Numbered from the stretch's first letter, positions 23,886 to 34,088 are shown. The stretch: 64,000 nucleotides of DNA from Bacteroidetes bacterium UBA1941 (GCA_002336805.1 DDEZ01000012.1:62001-126000), one strand, 5' to 3'. A program made the numbers and translations. The notes: a model not told the origin generated them from the letters alone.

Positions 23886-24623
23886 ATGGAAGAGCATATA
23901 ATCTTTAGGAGTACAATTATGGACTCACGCCTATTTACAGGACAAGAAACCCTTACATTTTTCCAAGATGATGATGATTTTGAAAAGTCAGAGAGCATCT
24001 CGACTAGTTTGTTGGAAGCTGCTGGAATAAAATGGCTTTTCGATAATCCTAAAGCTTCAGCTGGATATTTATTCTTTGAGGAACTTAACATTTCCACAGA
24101 TTATAAAGTCTTCACAGGAATTGAAAGGCCGATAATAAAAGACTCTGGAGTTCCAGGTGACATTGACATCTTATTGATTAACGAAAAAGACATTACGCGA
24201 TCAATTGCTTTCCAAGTAAAAAGAGTGAAAGGGAAAGTGCAGGAAGATAACAGCATTATTCTCAAAACGCATAAAATAGAAGAAGGAGTAAAGCAAACTA
24301 AAATGATGTATGAGAAATATCGCTTTCACAAAACATATCTAATGCTTCTAATAGTCGTAGATGCATCAAACCGCAAGGACAAACAAAGCATGTTTCGATA
24401 TACGAGTGAAATGGAAAAAGAGCAGGTGTATTATCATTCTGGATATGGTGACCTGAACGATGATATTGGCATTTATATGTATGAGATAAGTCAACCAACT
24501 AATAAATCAATAGACCTGAGTGTTTCACTCTGCTCAAAGGAGTTACGAAAGGCACGACCTATTGACCAATTACAAGACACAACAAATCGAATAAAGCAAC
24601 TACTAAAGAACCCTAAAAACTAA
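23886..24623 (+). CDS. PD-(D/E)XK-like nuclease candidate
   Basis: I do not recognise a named family for this 245-residue protein. Its core resembles the restriction-endonuclease fold: G91-D92-I-D94-ILL followed after 15 residues by Q110-V-K112, that is D...(D/E/Q)xK with Gln in place of the acidic residue, as in some active nucleases. The gene is markedly A/T-richer than its neighbours, suggesting separate acquisition. It begins 45 bp after the last tRNA and ends 8 bp before rtcB, so co-expression with the ligase is likely. It could cut RNA or DNA; an effector whose damage RtcB reseals is speculative. Confidence 0.6.
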   Translation: MEEHIIFRSTIMDSRLFTGQETLTFFQDDDDFEKSESISTSLLEAAGIKWLFDNPKASAGYLFFEELNISTDYKVFTGIERPIIKDSGVPGDIDILLINEKDITRSIAFQVKRVKGKVQEDNSIILKTHKIEEGVKQTKMMYEKYRFHKTYLMLLIVVDASNRKDKQSMFRYTSEMEKEQVYYHSGYGDLNDDIGIYMYEISQPTNKSIDLSVSLCSKELRKARPIDQLQDTTNRIKQLLKNPKN

Positions 24624-24630
24624 AAAGACA

Positions 24631-26031
24631 ATGGCAAAACTATCAATAAGAGGAAAAGACCTGAGAGAAATAGGATACCCTGAGGGGCCAGTGATCTCAG
24701 TTTCAATGCGAGTGATGGAGAAAAACTATAAGCACTCCACACTAGAGGAGGCGCTGGATATCTTGAAGAAGATACTGGCAAGCCCCGCAGAGTTTATGGA
24801 AGATGCCCCGCTCAACCAGATAGCAGACCTGCTGGTAGAGAAGCCTAAAGCAGAAGGTGAAGAAATACCGCTGAATGAAAACGGTATCGACTTTTGTGCC
24901 TTCGGGCAGGAGCATATAGAGCAGGGTGCCTTTGATCAGATGAAGATCGCAGCACGTTTGCCTATCGCACGTGCTGCGGCACTGATGCCTGATGCGCACT
25001 CCGGCTACGGCCTGCCGATAGGTGGTGTACTGGCCACGGAGAATGCAGTGATACCCTACGGCGTAGGTGTAGATATCGGCTGCCGTATGTGCCTGTCGGT
25101 GTTTGATATACCGGCTGGTGATCTGCTGCACCGTGAGAAATTCTACCAGCGTGAGCTGATAGAGGGGACACTGTTTGGGGCGGGACGCGAGTTTAAAGAA
25201 ACATCGGATCATGAGGTGCTGGACCGTAAGGAGTTTGGCGAGATACCGCTGCTGAAGACACTGCAGATGAAAGCAGCAAAGCAGCTGGGCTCATCCGGCT
25301 CGGGAAACCACTTCGTAGAGTGGGGTGTAGTAGAAATATCTGACCCTGACAATGCGCTGAAGGTACCACCGGGCAAGTATGTCGCGCTACTCTCCCACTC
25401 AGGCTCCCGTGGCCTGGGTGCGACCATAGCCGGCCACTATACCAGAGTAGCCAAAGAGAAAACAAGGCTGCCGCGTGAAGCAGGCCATCTCGCATGGCTG
25501 AACCTCGATACGCAGGAGGGCATGGAGTACTGGCTCGCTATGAACCTGGCCGGCGACTATGCCAGCGCCTGCCACCACGAGATACACCGCAAGCTAGCCA
25601 GGGTGCTGAACGTAGCGCCCATAGCCATGGTGGAGAACCACCACAACTTTGCGTGGAAGGAAATGGTGGATGGCCGCGAGATGATCGTGCACCGCAAGGG
25701 TGCGACACCCGCAGCCAAAGATGTGATGGGAATCATACCAGGCTCTATGACCGCACCGGGATTTATCGTAAGTGGTAACGGCGAAACTGCAGCACTAAAC
25801 TCTGCATCACACGGTGCAGGCCGCAAGATGAGCCGTACCAAAGCCATGAACAGTGTAACACACGCTGCGCTGAAAGAAATACTGAAAGCGAACGGTGTGA
25901 AGCTGCTCGGCGGTGGACTGGACGAGGCACCACACGCCTACAAGGATATCCATGCAGTCATGAGTGCACAAACCAACCTCGTGAATGTGGAAGGTATCTT
26001 TTACCCAAAGATCGTGAAGATGGATGGGTGA
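24631..26031 (+). CDS. rtcB: RNA ligase RtcB
   Basis: The 466-residue protein has the RtcB hallmarks: metal site D148-I-G-C151, GSGNHFVEWG with H227, HSGSRGLG, and the guanylylated His394 in SHGAGR. RtcB joins 2',3'-cyclic-phosphate or 3'-phosphate ends to 5'-OH ends using GTP and Mn2+, sealing breaks left by RNases and ribotoxins. There is no rtcA or rtcR nearby; instead the gene sits with a Ro60 gene, Y RNAs, tRNAs and a nuclease candidate. The lack of an archease gene nearby is normal for many bacterial RtcB loci. Confidence 0.96.
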   Translation: MAKLSIRGKDLREIGYPEGPVISVSMRVMEKNYKHSTLEEALDILKKILASPAEFMEDAPLNQIADLLVEKPKAEGEEIPLNENGIDFCAFGQEHIEQGAFDQMKIAARLPIARAAALMPDAHSGYGLPIGGVLATENAVIPYGVGVDIGCRMCLSVFDIPAGDLLHREKFYQRELIEGTLFGAGREFKETSDHEVLDRKEFGEIPLLKTLQMKAAKQLGSSGSGNHFVEWGVVEISDPDNALKVPPGKYVALLSHSGSRGLGATIAGHYTRVAKEKTRLPREAGHLAWLNLDTQEGMEYWLAMNLAGDYASACHHEIHRKLARVLNVAPIAMVENHHNFAWKEMVDGREMIVHRKGATPAAKDVMGIIPGSMTAPGFIVSGNGETAALNSASHGAGRKMSRTKAMNSVTHAALKEILKANGVKLLGGGLDEAPHAYKDIHAVMSAQTNLVNVEGIFYPKIVKMDG

Positions 26032-26042
26032 TTATTTAACCC

Positions 26043-26073
26043 TGTAGAGACGCAAAGTTTTTGCGTCTCTACA
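26043..26073. repeat. Palindromic intergenic repeat
   Basis: TGTAGAGACGCAAA (26043-26056) pairs perfectly with TTTGCGTCTCTACA (26060-26073). Similar gtagagacgca palindromes are common dispersed elements in Bacteroidota and cyanobacteria. A shorter relative lies at 40278-40297. It may also weaken read-through from rtcB into the next gene. Confidence 0.65.
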
Positions 26074-26086
26074 TAGAATAAAACCA

Positions 26087-26578
26087 ATGGAACAAGTAAT
26101 AAATGGAAAATGGAGAAAGCTGGATGGCACCAGGATAAAAGGCCCGATCAAAGAAGCGATGGAGCAAGCGTTGATCCACGAGCAGGCGCTCGGCAATAAG
26201 ATCAAGATCTGTATCGGCACCGACTCTCAGGTCTATGGGTCTGAGGTAGAGTTTGCCACCGTGATCCTGATCCTGCGCAAGGGTAAAGGTGGATACATGT
26301 ATATCTGCTCTGACCGCACTGCACAGCGCATGACCATCAAGGAGCGTATGCTGCATGAGGTAGCGAAATCTATCGAGATCGCTTATCACCTGTGCGATCT
26401 CTTTGATCAGTATGGTACTGAGCTGGAGGTACACGCGGATATCAATACTAATCCGCGCTTCGGATCCAATACCGCGCTGAGCGAGGCTATGGGGTATATC
26501 CTCTCTATGGGCTTCACCTTTCGCGCCAAACCGGATGCAGTAGCTGCGAGCTGCTGCGCCAATAAAGTAGTACACTAA
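26087..26578 (+). CDS. DUF458 / YkuK-like RNase H-fold protein
   Basis: The 163-residue protein fits the YkuK/DUF458 group of predicted RNase H-like nucleases: the first strand CIGTDSQV carries the first Asp, with a FATVILILR strand, and the later HADINTNPRFGSN segment adds further acidic residues. Catalysis has not been established to my knowledge. It is the last gene of the island, 55 bp after rtcB across a palindromic repeat, and ends before a strong terminator. A role in trimming RNA before or after ligation would suit the context. Confidence 0.8.
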   Translation: MEQVINGKWRKLDGTRIKGPIKEAMEQALIHEQALGNKIKICIGTDSQVYGSEVEFATVILILRKGKGGYMYICSDRTAQRMTIKERMLHEVAKSIEIAYHLCDLFDQYGTELEVHADINTNPRFGSNTALSEAMGYILSMGFTFRAKPDAVAASCCANKVVH

Positions 26579-26612
26579 GCCAATAAAATGCATTGATCAA
26601 ATTGCGTATCAC

Positions 26613-26639
26613 AAAGGCGTGGGGATTCCCCGCGCCTTT
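26613..26639. terminator. Bidirectional terminator ending the RNA island
   Basis: AAAGGCG-T-GGGGA pairs with TCCCC-G-CGCCTTT, followed by ATTTTTAG. It lies between the island and the convergent tamL gene. Confidence 0.85.
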
Positions 26640-26644
26640 CATTT

Positions 26645-28921
26645 TTAGAATGGATAGCCAAACGCAAGATTGAATGCAAGGCTCTTGAAGGTGGTATGAT
26701 TGATCACCCAGCGCTCGGGCTCATCTACTGCTGGAGAACGTAGTGGCAGGCCCACGTCAAATCGCAGCACAAAGAAGCTGACATCCACCCGTAGTCCCGC
26801 GCCGGTAGACATAGCTATCTGCTTCAGGAAAAGGTTAGAGCGAAACTCACCATTGGGTGCATTGACATTGGCCTTATTTAGCCATGTATTGCCGGCATCA
26901 TAAAAGATCGCCCCTTTGAGAAACTTAAAGATCGGGAACCTATACTCCACGTTAAACTCTAGCTTGATCTCACCACCTTGCTGCAGTGCAAATACGTTGG
27001 GCGTAGTATTCTTGTAAGCACCCGGGCCTACCGAGTTGACCGGGAAGCCCCGGAGGCTATATGCGCCACCTGCAAAGAACTGCTTGGCATATGGCAGCGT
27101 GTTACTATTGCCATATGGTAGTCCCCACCCTCCTATGAATCTCAGGGCTATCATATTGTTGGCAGAGATGCGGATATAGTCACGCACATCTATATCAAAC
27201 CGGGCAAACTGCGCGAACTCTACCCCAAATATCTTGGTAGGCTGATCGGCATTTACCGGCAGCTTATTGGCCAGTTGGCTGCTGAGAGCCAGCAGATTGC
27301 CTGACAGCTCCACATTGCCGTTAAAATAGAACCGGTTCCGCTTTGCTGTCTTCTGCTGCTCTGTGTAAAAGAAAGAGTAGGCCACTCCAAACAAAAACTG
27401 CTCATCAAAGCGTGATTTGAGCAATTGATTACTATTGATCAGGTCATTGAATGCCTGAGACCGGTGGTAAATATTAAAGTATTGCACATTGAGCAGCGTG
27501 AGGGCATGCTCTATGGTCATGGACTGCTTCCATTTATACCCTATATCCAGCTTGAAGGAATTCATATCAAAGTAGCCTACGCGACTCAGGAATGAGTAAT
27601 CCAGCCCAAATTTGGTATGTGGTACAAAGTCCGTCTTTGGTTGATTTTTGAAAGGAAGGAGGCGCGGTATATCCAGCTCCACACGCGGATTGATCTGGTA
27701 GGTAAATTGCCCCTTGTATGTCCCGCTATATTGTGACTCAAAGGAGCCGGTCAGGTTATAGATCAGGAGCTCTGCACCCTTGAAGGCGTTACGGTTTCGC
27801 AGGCTGAATGTCAGACCGGGCCCAATAAAATTATTAGACTTTGTAGCCACCTGCAGCTCAGTACTCACCGAATATTTGGGCAGAGGAGATAGCATGATAT
27901 TTGCAGATAGAGAGCCCATGATGGAGTCCACTTCTTTCATTTCCAGATTGATGTATTTGAAGACTCCCAGATTATTGAGTCGCGCCAGCGTGCGGCGCTG
28001 TATCCTGCTATCATAGATCCTATGTGGGCGGAAATAGACGGAGCGTACGATCGTGCGCGGGTGTATATAGTCCGTACGGGAGTAATAATTGATAGAGTCT
28101 ACTACCTGTGCCTTTATAGGCAGGGAGTCAGCCCGATTATAATCCGGGTAGATATTGATCTCATCTACTGTATATAGATGCCGCGATTTTTCGGGCGTAT
28201 TACTCTTGACCCTTATCACCAGTGTCACCTGCCTATCCATCGTATCCATCACAAACTCCAGATAGTTTTGGGAGAAAAAATAATAGCCGTGCCGCTTTAC
28301 CATATCGTCTATACGGTTTCTCTCATCTACCAGGTCATCCAGTTTATATACATTTCCAGGCTTCAGCAGTGAGCGCTTTTGCGAGCGGGCTATCCAGCGG
28401 CCCACTCCGTCAGTATCAGCCGGGAAGGTGACTTCTTTTAAAGTATATGGCTGCCGGAGGTCCAGCTTAAAATCAATGTGCGCTGTTTTGCCATTCTTCT
28501 TCCTTACTACAGTGTACTCACAGTGCGAATCCAGGAAGCCTATATTCCAGAGCTTGGTATCTATGGCTTTTTGTAGCAGTACTGTATCTACATCACTCAT
28601 GTATACCGGAGCTTCTCCCATCTTGGTCTTGATCCAGTCGCGTACCTTTCGTTTATTATTGTGCCGCTTCTTAGGTTTATCTGCCTCATAGTAGAGCCAC
28701 AGTCCCGGCCTCATACCGAGAAATTTTGTATTCGGCTTGGGACGGATGATATCCTGTACGTCAGCCTTGATGGATGCTTTCTTTTTGATCTTCTCTTTGG
28801 TCACTATGCTCACACTAGCACCGGTATACAGCACACGATCTTTGGGCATGAGCCGCAGGCCTGTACATCCGGACAGCAAGAGCAGCATAGCAACTAATAT
28901 GACTGGCAGCGTCTTCTTCAC
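26645..28921 (-). CDS. tamL: TamL, lipidated TamA/BamA-family outer-membrane protein
   Basis: A lipoprotein signal peptide ends in LLSGC (Cys19). POTRA-like domains occupy about residues 30-380 and a C-terminal 16-strand Omp85 barrel about 390-758 (GGAYSLRGFPVNSVGPG near 600 resembles the conserved barrel motif, and the chain ends in FGYPF). Lipidated TamA (TamL) is the Bacteroidota version of the translocation and assembly module. Its start overlaps the tamB stop by 4 bp, so it is the second gene of a tamB-tamL operon. It probably helps insert outer-membrane proteins or move lipids. Confidence 0.88.
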   Translation of the reverse strand: MKKTLPVILVAMLLLLSGCTGLRLMPKDRVLYTGASVSIVTKEKIKKKASIKADVQDIIRPKPNTKFLGMRPGLWLYYEADKPKKRHNNKRKVRDWIKTKMGEAPVYMSDVDTVLLQKAIDTKLWNIGFLDSHCEYTVVRKKNGKTAHIDFKLDLRQPYTLKEVTFPADTDGVGRWIARSQKRSLLKPGNVYKLDDLVDERNRIDDMVKRHGYYFFSQNYLEFVMDTMDRQVTLVIRVKSNTPEKSRHLYTVDEINIYPDYNRADSLPIKAQVVDSINYYSRTDYIHPRTIVRSVYFRPHRIYDSRIQRRTLARLNNLGVFKYINLEMKEVDSIMGSLSANIMLSPLPKYSVSTELQVATKSNNFIGPGLTFSLRNRNAFKGAELLIYNLTGSFESQYSGTYKGQFTYQINPRVELDIPRLLPFKNQPKTDFVPHTKFGLDYSFLSRVGYFDMNSFKLDIGYKWKQSMTIEHALTLLNVQYFNIYHRSQAFNDLINSNQLLKSRFDEQFLFGVAYSFFYTEQQKTAKRNRFYFNGNVELSGNLLALSSQLANKLPVNADQPTKIFGVEFAQFARFDIDVRDYIRISANNMIALRFIGGWGLPYGNSNTLPYAKQFFAGGAYSLRGFPVNSVGPGAYKNTTPNVFALQQGGEIKLEFNVEYRFPIFKFLKGAIFYDAGNTWLNKANVNAPNGEFRSNLFLKQIAMSTGAGLRVDVSFFVLRFDVGLPLRSPAVDEPERWVINHTTFKSLAFNLAFGYPF

Positions 28922-31900
28922 TTCGTCTCCTCGGTTTTAGGCTTGATACGGCGGCGGAATATTTCGCTCAGGTGATCGTAATCACGATTATACGAGACAC
29001 CGATGCCTGTCTTGTACAGCAGGCCATCTATGATACCCTCATACTGGTTGAGCCGGAAAGCTTTGAAGTGATACCTGCCATCCGGGGTCAGCTTGTAGTC
29101 CAGCATAATATCACCGGTGATACTATTGGCATTGTACTGTGAGGCGCTGCTATTACTATTAGGTACATTGATAGACGTACCGAGGGATACATCCAGCCGA
29201 TCCTTGAAAAAGCTCTTCTTCACACCGATGCTGACCTGCGTATTTTGCTGCACACCGCTCTGTGTGTATTCATCATTAGACTGGAGGCCAAAGTTCAGAT
29301 CCACGCCCTTGATGTATTTACCTGAGAGCCTGTTGAGCTGATCGGTGAGTACTTCGTTCACGCTATTGCGCGCCAGGTCTGTGGCCATAGTCCCATAGCC
29401 ATCTCCCGGCACCGTATTGGTAGGGATGAACTTATTTAGGATCAGCAGGGCAAACACCTGCTTATTGAGTTCCTCTGGATTATCATTCACAGAGGTCACC
29501 TTAGAGTAGACGATACCGGAGAAGGCAGCCTTATCGTTATCATCCATATCCAGCCGGAAGCTGATCTCTGGTTTCAGCAGCTCTCCTTTCATATTGAGGT
29601 ATACCTTAAAGTGGAGTAACTTTTTGTAAGCAGACTTCTCTGACTCTGAGACTCCCGCCAGCTCAGTAGCCAGCAGGTCTGCTGCTGAGGTACGCACCTC
29701 ATAGATAGCGCTCACATCGACATTAGCATCCTGTGGCCGCCCGTTCCACGTGATAGTACTGCCATCCCGTATCAAAAACTTTTTATGGATCACTTTCTCA
29801 AAGCTGAAATCATAGCTACCGCCTGATAGTGTGTAGATACCTGTCAGGTTCTGATTTCCAGCAGGGTCCAGTGCAAAACTCAGCCTGCCTTCCCCATTGA
29901 CCACTAGTGAGTCTCCAGAGGTCTTATTTACTATCACCTTAAATTTCGCCTGCTTTGCGATATCTACATTTGCTATAAGGTTGATGCCTTTAAACTGAAG
30001 TTGCGTCTGCACCGTATCGATCACTCTGTCGCGCCTCTTGCCCAGTATGCCTGAGGTATCAGAGTGATCTACCATGACCACTATGCCGTCACCACGGTCT
30101 GTAGATATTTTGGAGGAGGGTATGATCACAGCCACATTGGTCCTGTCCAGCAGCTTCACATCGGCATTGACCACTGGCAGTGATTCATCGCCCTTCACAG
30201 ATATCCGGCTGCTGACCAGCAGGTGGCCAAAGAAAAGAGGATTGTCCTGTATGGTGGTATTGAGCACCGTGAAATTGTCCGTACGGATGGTCAGGTCAAA
30301 CTTCATCTTGCGGAAATCTGTAGTATGCACGGTGCCATCTATAGTGGCCTTCTGGCCCAGGGAGTCCAGTATATCGAAAGAATGGAAATAAATTCCCTGA
30401 GGGTCCAGTTTGATGTGGTCCTCTTTGATCGTAATGTAATTATTGAGGTAGGCTACATTGCAGGCCGCTTCGCGGAAGGCTACATCAGCATTGATCAGCG
30501 GGTGGTGGACGCTGCCTGTGATGGACGCCTCACCTGTCATATAGCCTCGGCTCCGCCTGATCTGTCCTGACGTAAATGGCTCTATAGATGCAAGATTGAG
30601 CTTAGTGATAGCAGTGTGCAGGTCCAGCTGGCTCTCACCGGCGGGAGTGCTGATATAAGCACCTTTGATCTGCACATCATTGTCTGCTCCGCTCAGCCTG
30701 ATCTCTGCCTGGTAGCGATTGGTAGTGAGATTGTCAGCCTTGATCGTCAGATCTCCGATAGGATGGCGCCTGTATGATATACTATCGATACGCAGGTCAG
30801 ATACAAATGCCAGGGCCTTATCAATATTGCGCAGCTCTGCCGTGCCATTCATATGGCCGCGCAGCAGCGCACTATCCGACTCTATGATCTGTGAGATGGT
30901 ACCCAGATGAAAATCCCTGAATGTGACCTTGATCGGTGCATTGGCCTCATCGCTCAGCGAGGTGATGGATACCTCCTGCGCATTTCTCTTCAGGTCAAAG
31001 TCATGTACGTTGATACCCCCCTTGCCAAACCGGATCAGGTTATCCTCGGCTAGCTCCCACTTGCGCGTATTGAGTACGAGACCGTTGCTGTCTATGCGCA
31101 GGGTGAAGCTCTTAGGCGCAGGCTGCCTTAGCTCGCCTGACATCTTTAGTTTATCTGCTCCTACAGAATCTTTGACATCCAGGAGATAGGCCAGGCGATT
31201 TTCGCGCAGCGATCCTGATAGCTCTGTACTCGTCAGCCGTACCGGACCGGTAGCGAGTTTAGATACAGCCACATCATATTTCAGTGAGTCATTTACAGCG
31301 TGTATGGAGGCACTGGCATTATCCAGTTTCACACCACCATATGCCATAGTAGAGGCATTGAGGTCGAGGTCCAGTTTGCGCTTCTCTTTATTGAAAGTGG
31401 CAGATACAGACGCCCCGCTAAAGGTTTTGACACCAGGCATCAGTACCTCTGTGATGATAGGATGCGCATTGACACTCGCTGTGAGGTCAAAGTCTATGCG
31501 CGTGGTATCTGCGCCACTCGTATCTACTCTATCAGGCGTGAATGCAAAGTAAGTATTGACAAAGGAAACAAGCGCTGGCGGGATCAGCTGCACCTTTGGT
31601 GTACCCGTATAGGCTGCCTCTGCCAGGTCGCTGCTCAGCGATACGCGTAGCCGCCCCGTATCTGTGTGCGCTGTGACAGCTATAGAGTCTACGCGGTAGG
31701 TATCTTCTCCCTGTAGCACTATGATATCGCTGATCTTCGCCTGTCCATTGATCACACTGCTGCTATCGCGCAGGTCTACGTTTAGCCTGGCTCCGGTGCG
31801 CAGGTCCCTGGCCAGCAGGTGCGTCTTGAGGAGGTCTATACCTTTGATCTCTCCATCAGCTATTATATGTCTATCATTGCCCCGCCATAGCAGAGATGCG

Positions 31901-33948
31901 CCGAGAGTGAGTTTTGCATTTGTATCACTGATACCTATCCAGGCATCGTAGGCTCCGGCGCTCGCACAGGCCTCCAGCTCAATATCCTTATAGGTATACT
32001 GTTTGAAATAAAGGGACGAAATCTTTGCATTCATTTCTGCTATGATAGTAGCGGGTGCGAGGTTCTGGCCTTTACCCTCTGCCTGCATCGTGACCGGCCC
32101 GAGCAGCTCAGGCTTCTTCAATATATAACCCAGATCCAGCGATCGCGTATTGAGCTCCAGACTGTACTGTGTATCGCCGGCAGCCATCCTCATAGTGGCA
32201 TCTATAGTGGCTGCACCACTGCTGGTACTGAGGTCGAGGTTTGCCATGGCATCTCTGAGAGTTCCTTTCACCTGGCCTGTGAGGGCAAAGGTCTGAGGCA
32301 GCTGTACACTGGCAGGCAGCACGCCATTCAATATTTTATTCAACTCATCAGCAGTACTGTGCACATCATGCAGGTTCACGTCATACCATGCTGTAGCTGC
32401 CCGGGGCAGGCCGACTATGTGCGCATCGATAGTGGCTGCGGTGTTTTCACCTATCTGAGCAGTAAGGTGCCGTGCAGTGATATCCTTCAGCTGGCCGGTC
32501 ACTCTGCCACTCACCGTAGCGCGTGTGAGATGCATCTTATCAAAGGTCGCCCGCAATTGTGGGGCAAACCACAGGATATCCCGTACGTCTACCGTAGCGG
32601 GATGCAGGTCTGCATTGATAGCCAGCTCTCCTACATTGCCTGAGAGCGCTTTGATAGATGGATAGTGTACTGCTACATCACTCCTGCTGATATGGGACAA
32701 TGCAGTAGTGGCTGTCAGGCCACGCAGCACACCACCCGTACTTGTATATTGCCCGTCGGCAGAGAGGTTTCGCAGCACAATGCCGCAGCTCTCTGTAGCG
32801 GACAGGTGTTGTATGTCTGCCAGGATCGTATCAGGGCTATAGTAGCCCCTCTCAATATGCGTATTGACATCTGTGAGCCTCAGGTGGCGGTAGTCCATAC
32901 CAGATACCACATGCGGCGCATCAGTCTCATCAAAGGCAAAGTCGATATGCTCCAGATGGATAGTATCGGCATTGACATACCATCCCTTGATACTGCTCGT
33001 ATCTATAAACGAAGGCGGCGCTTGCTTCTTAGGCACTGTAGGATCACTGCGGCGCATAGCTACCAGGCCATCACTATTCAGCAGTCTGAGCGACCGTACT
33101 TTGATGATATGCTGATTCAGGTCGATCTTCTCCGGCTGTATATAGAGCGAGCCTACGCCAAAGGAATATAACTGGCCACCGGGCTGATTGCTATAGCTGA
33201 AATGAATGTTGGTCAGGTCTAGCCTGTCCAGTGCTATGAGTGGCAGGAGTGCTACGGTAGAATCTTTGACGGCATCGTTATTGCGCGTCTGCGTGATATC
33301 TACCTTGGTATCTCTGAGCGTGAGCGTCTTGCCGGTGAAGCTGAGCTGCTTGATGTCCATACCCTTCATGTGCAACTGCAGCAGTCCGACCTGCCCCTGT
33401 ATGATCGTACCACTCACACTATCTTCAAAACGCGCCCTGATGCGCTCTAGATCCACATTGTCTACCTGCACCTGCCATGGTGTGCCGGCAGTATCGGACC
33501 TCATCCTGACCTCTGGTGCTTTCTTCTTGTCTCCGGCAAAGGCCTTGATGAAGAAGCCAAAGTTGTAGGTGCTGTCTACCTGGCTGCGGCCTATGTTTGC
33601 ATGCACATCGGAGAGGGCTATGCTGCTCACCTCTACTTTGTGATGGAGCAGGGCAGGCAGATTGATATTGACCTCCAGTTTGCCCAGATATAGCAGGGTA
33701 TCATGCCGGGCGTCTTCTGCATAGAGCTGCTCTATGACCACCATCTTGGGGAAACCCACATACAGCCGACGGAGCGTAACCTGCGTATGGGTCTTGCTGG
33801 AAACGTATTGTGTAGCCTTGTGTGTGATGTAGTTTTGTACAGAGGGCAGGCGGATGAGGAGTACCAACGCCACGAGCAGCACCAGCAGTGATCCTATGAT
33901 CCCCGCCAGTACCTTTAGTGTGATACGGACTACTTTTCCCCAATTCAT
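28918..33948 (-). CDS. tamB: TamB, AsmA/TamB-family envelope bridge protein
   Basis: A single N-terminal membrane helix (about residues 8-33 of the chosen start) anchors a very long, repetitive beta-rich periplasmic region, and the last 450 residues form the TamB C-terminal domain (formerly DUF490). TamB forms a hydrophobic groove spanning the periplasm and partners TamA. ATG at 33948 is preferred over the longer frame to 34005, because the helix then begins a few residues after the start. Length is about 1676 residues. Together with tamL it forms an operon. Confidence 0.9.
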   Translation of the reverse strand: MNWGKVVRITLKVLAGIIGSLLVLLVALVLLIRLPSVQNYITHKATQYVSSKTHTQVTLRRLYVGFPKMVVIEQLYAEDARHDTLLYLGKLEVNINLPALLHHKVEVSSIALSDVHANIGRSQVDSTYNFGFFIKAFAGDKKKAPEVRMRSDTAGTPWQVQVDNVDLERIRARFEDSVSGTIIQGQVGLLQLHMKGMDIKQLSFTGKTLTLRDTKVDITQTRNNDAVKDSTVALLPLIALDRLDLTNIHFSYSNQPGGQLYSFGVGSLYIQPEKIDLNQHIIKVRSLRLLNSDGLVAMRRSDPTVPKKQAPPSFIDTSSIKGWYVNADTIHLEHIDFAFDETDAPHVVSGMDYRHLRLTDVNTHIERGYYSPDTILADIQHLSATESCGIVLRNLSADGQYTSTGGVLRGLTATTALSHISRSDVAVHYPSIKALSGNVGELAINADLHPATVDVRDILWFAPQLRATFDKMHLTRATVSGRVTGQLKDITARHLTAQIGENTAATIDAHIVGLPRAATAWYDVNLHDVHSTADELNKILNGVLPASVQLPQTFALTGQVKGTLRDAMANLDLSTSSGAATIDATMRMAAGDTQYSLELNTRSLDLGYILKKPELLGPVTMQAEGKGQNLAPATIIAEMNAKISSLYFKQYTYKDIELEACASAGAYDAWIGISDTNAKLTLGASLLWRGNDRHIIADGEIKGIDLLKTHLLARDLRTGARLNVDLRDSSSVINGQAKISDIIVLQGEDTYRVDSIAVTAHTDTGRLRVSLSSDLAEAAYTGTPKVQLIPPALVSFVNTYFAFTPDRVDTSGADTTRIDFDLTASVNAHPIITEVLMPGVKTFSGASVSATFNKEKRKLDLDLNASTMAYGGVKLDNASASIHAVNDSLKYDVAVSKLATGPVRLTSTELSGSLRENRLAYLLDVKDSVGADKLKMSGELRQPAPKSFTLRIDSNGLVLNTRKWELAEDNLIRFGKGGINVHDFDLKRNAQEVSITSLSDEANAPIKVTFRDFHLGTISQIIESDSALLRGHMNGTAELRNIDKALAFVSDLRIDSISYRRHPIGDLTIKADNLTTNRYQAEIRLSGADNDVQIKGAYISTPAGESQLDLHTAITKLNLASIEPFTSGQIRRSRGYMTGEASITGSVHHPLINADVAFREAACNVAYLNNYITIKEDHIKLDPQGIYFHSFDILDSLGQKATIDGTVHTTDFRKMKFDLTIRTDNFTVLNTTIQDNPLFFGHLLVSSRISVKGDESLPVVNADVKLLDRTNVAVIIPSSKISTDRGDGIVVMVDHSDTSGILGKRRDRVIDTVQTQLQFKGINLIANVDIAKQAKFKVIVNKTSGDSLVVNGEGRLSFALDPAGNQNLTGIYTLSGGSYDFSFEKVIHKKFLIRDGSTITWNGRPQDANVDVSAIYEVRTSAADLLATELAGVSESEKSAYKKLLHFKVYLNMKGELLKPEISFRLDMDDNDKAAFSGIVYSKVTSVNDNPEELNKQVFALLILNKFIPTNTVPGDGYGTMATDLARNSVNEVLTDQLNRLSGKYIKGVDLNFGLQSNDEYTQSGVQQNTQVSIGVKKSFFKDRLDVSLGTSINVPNSNSSASQYNANSITGDIMLDYKLTPDGRYHFKAFRLNQYEGIIDGLLYKTGIGVSYNRDYDHLSEIFRRRIKPKTEETK

Positions 33949-34088
33949 CGTGCGCTGTAAATAGGGCAATAACCATGCCTGTGCGTAGAATAAACGCCCC
34001 AACACATTACAAGTGCAATAAATATAACATTTAACATAGGGAAAATAAAAAAGCGGTTAGACTATATATCTAACCGCTTGATTTTGTG

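Noticed and set aside
18600..26640. Integrated phage or mobile island with integrase and attachment sites
   Set aside because: No integrase, transposase, structural phage gene or direct-repeat attachment site was found, although the tRNA array recalls phage tRNA clusters.
29117..33891. Many plus-strand ORFs inside tamB
   Set aside because: They are antisense shadows of a long, well-supported minus-strand gene.
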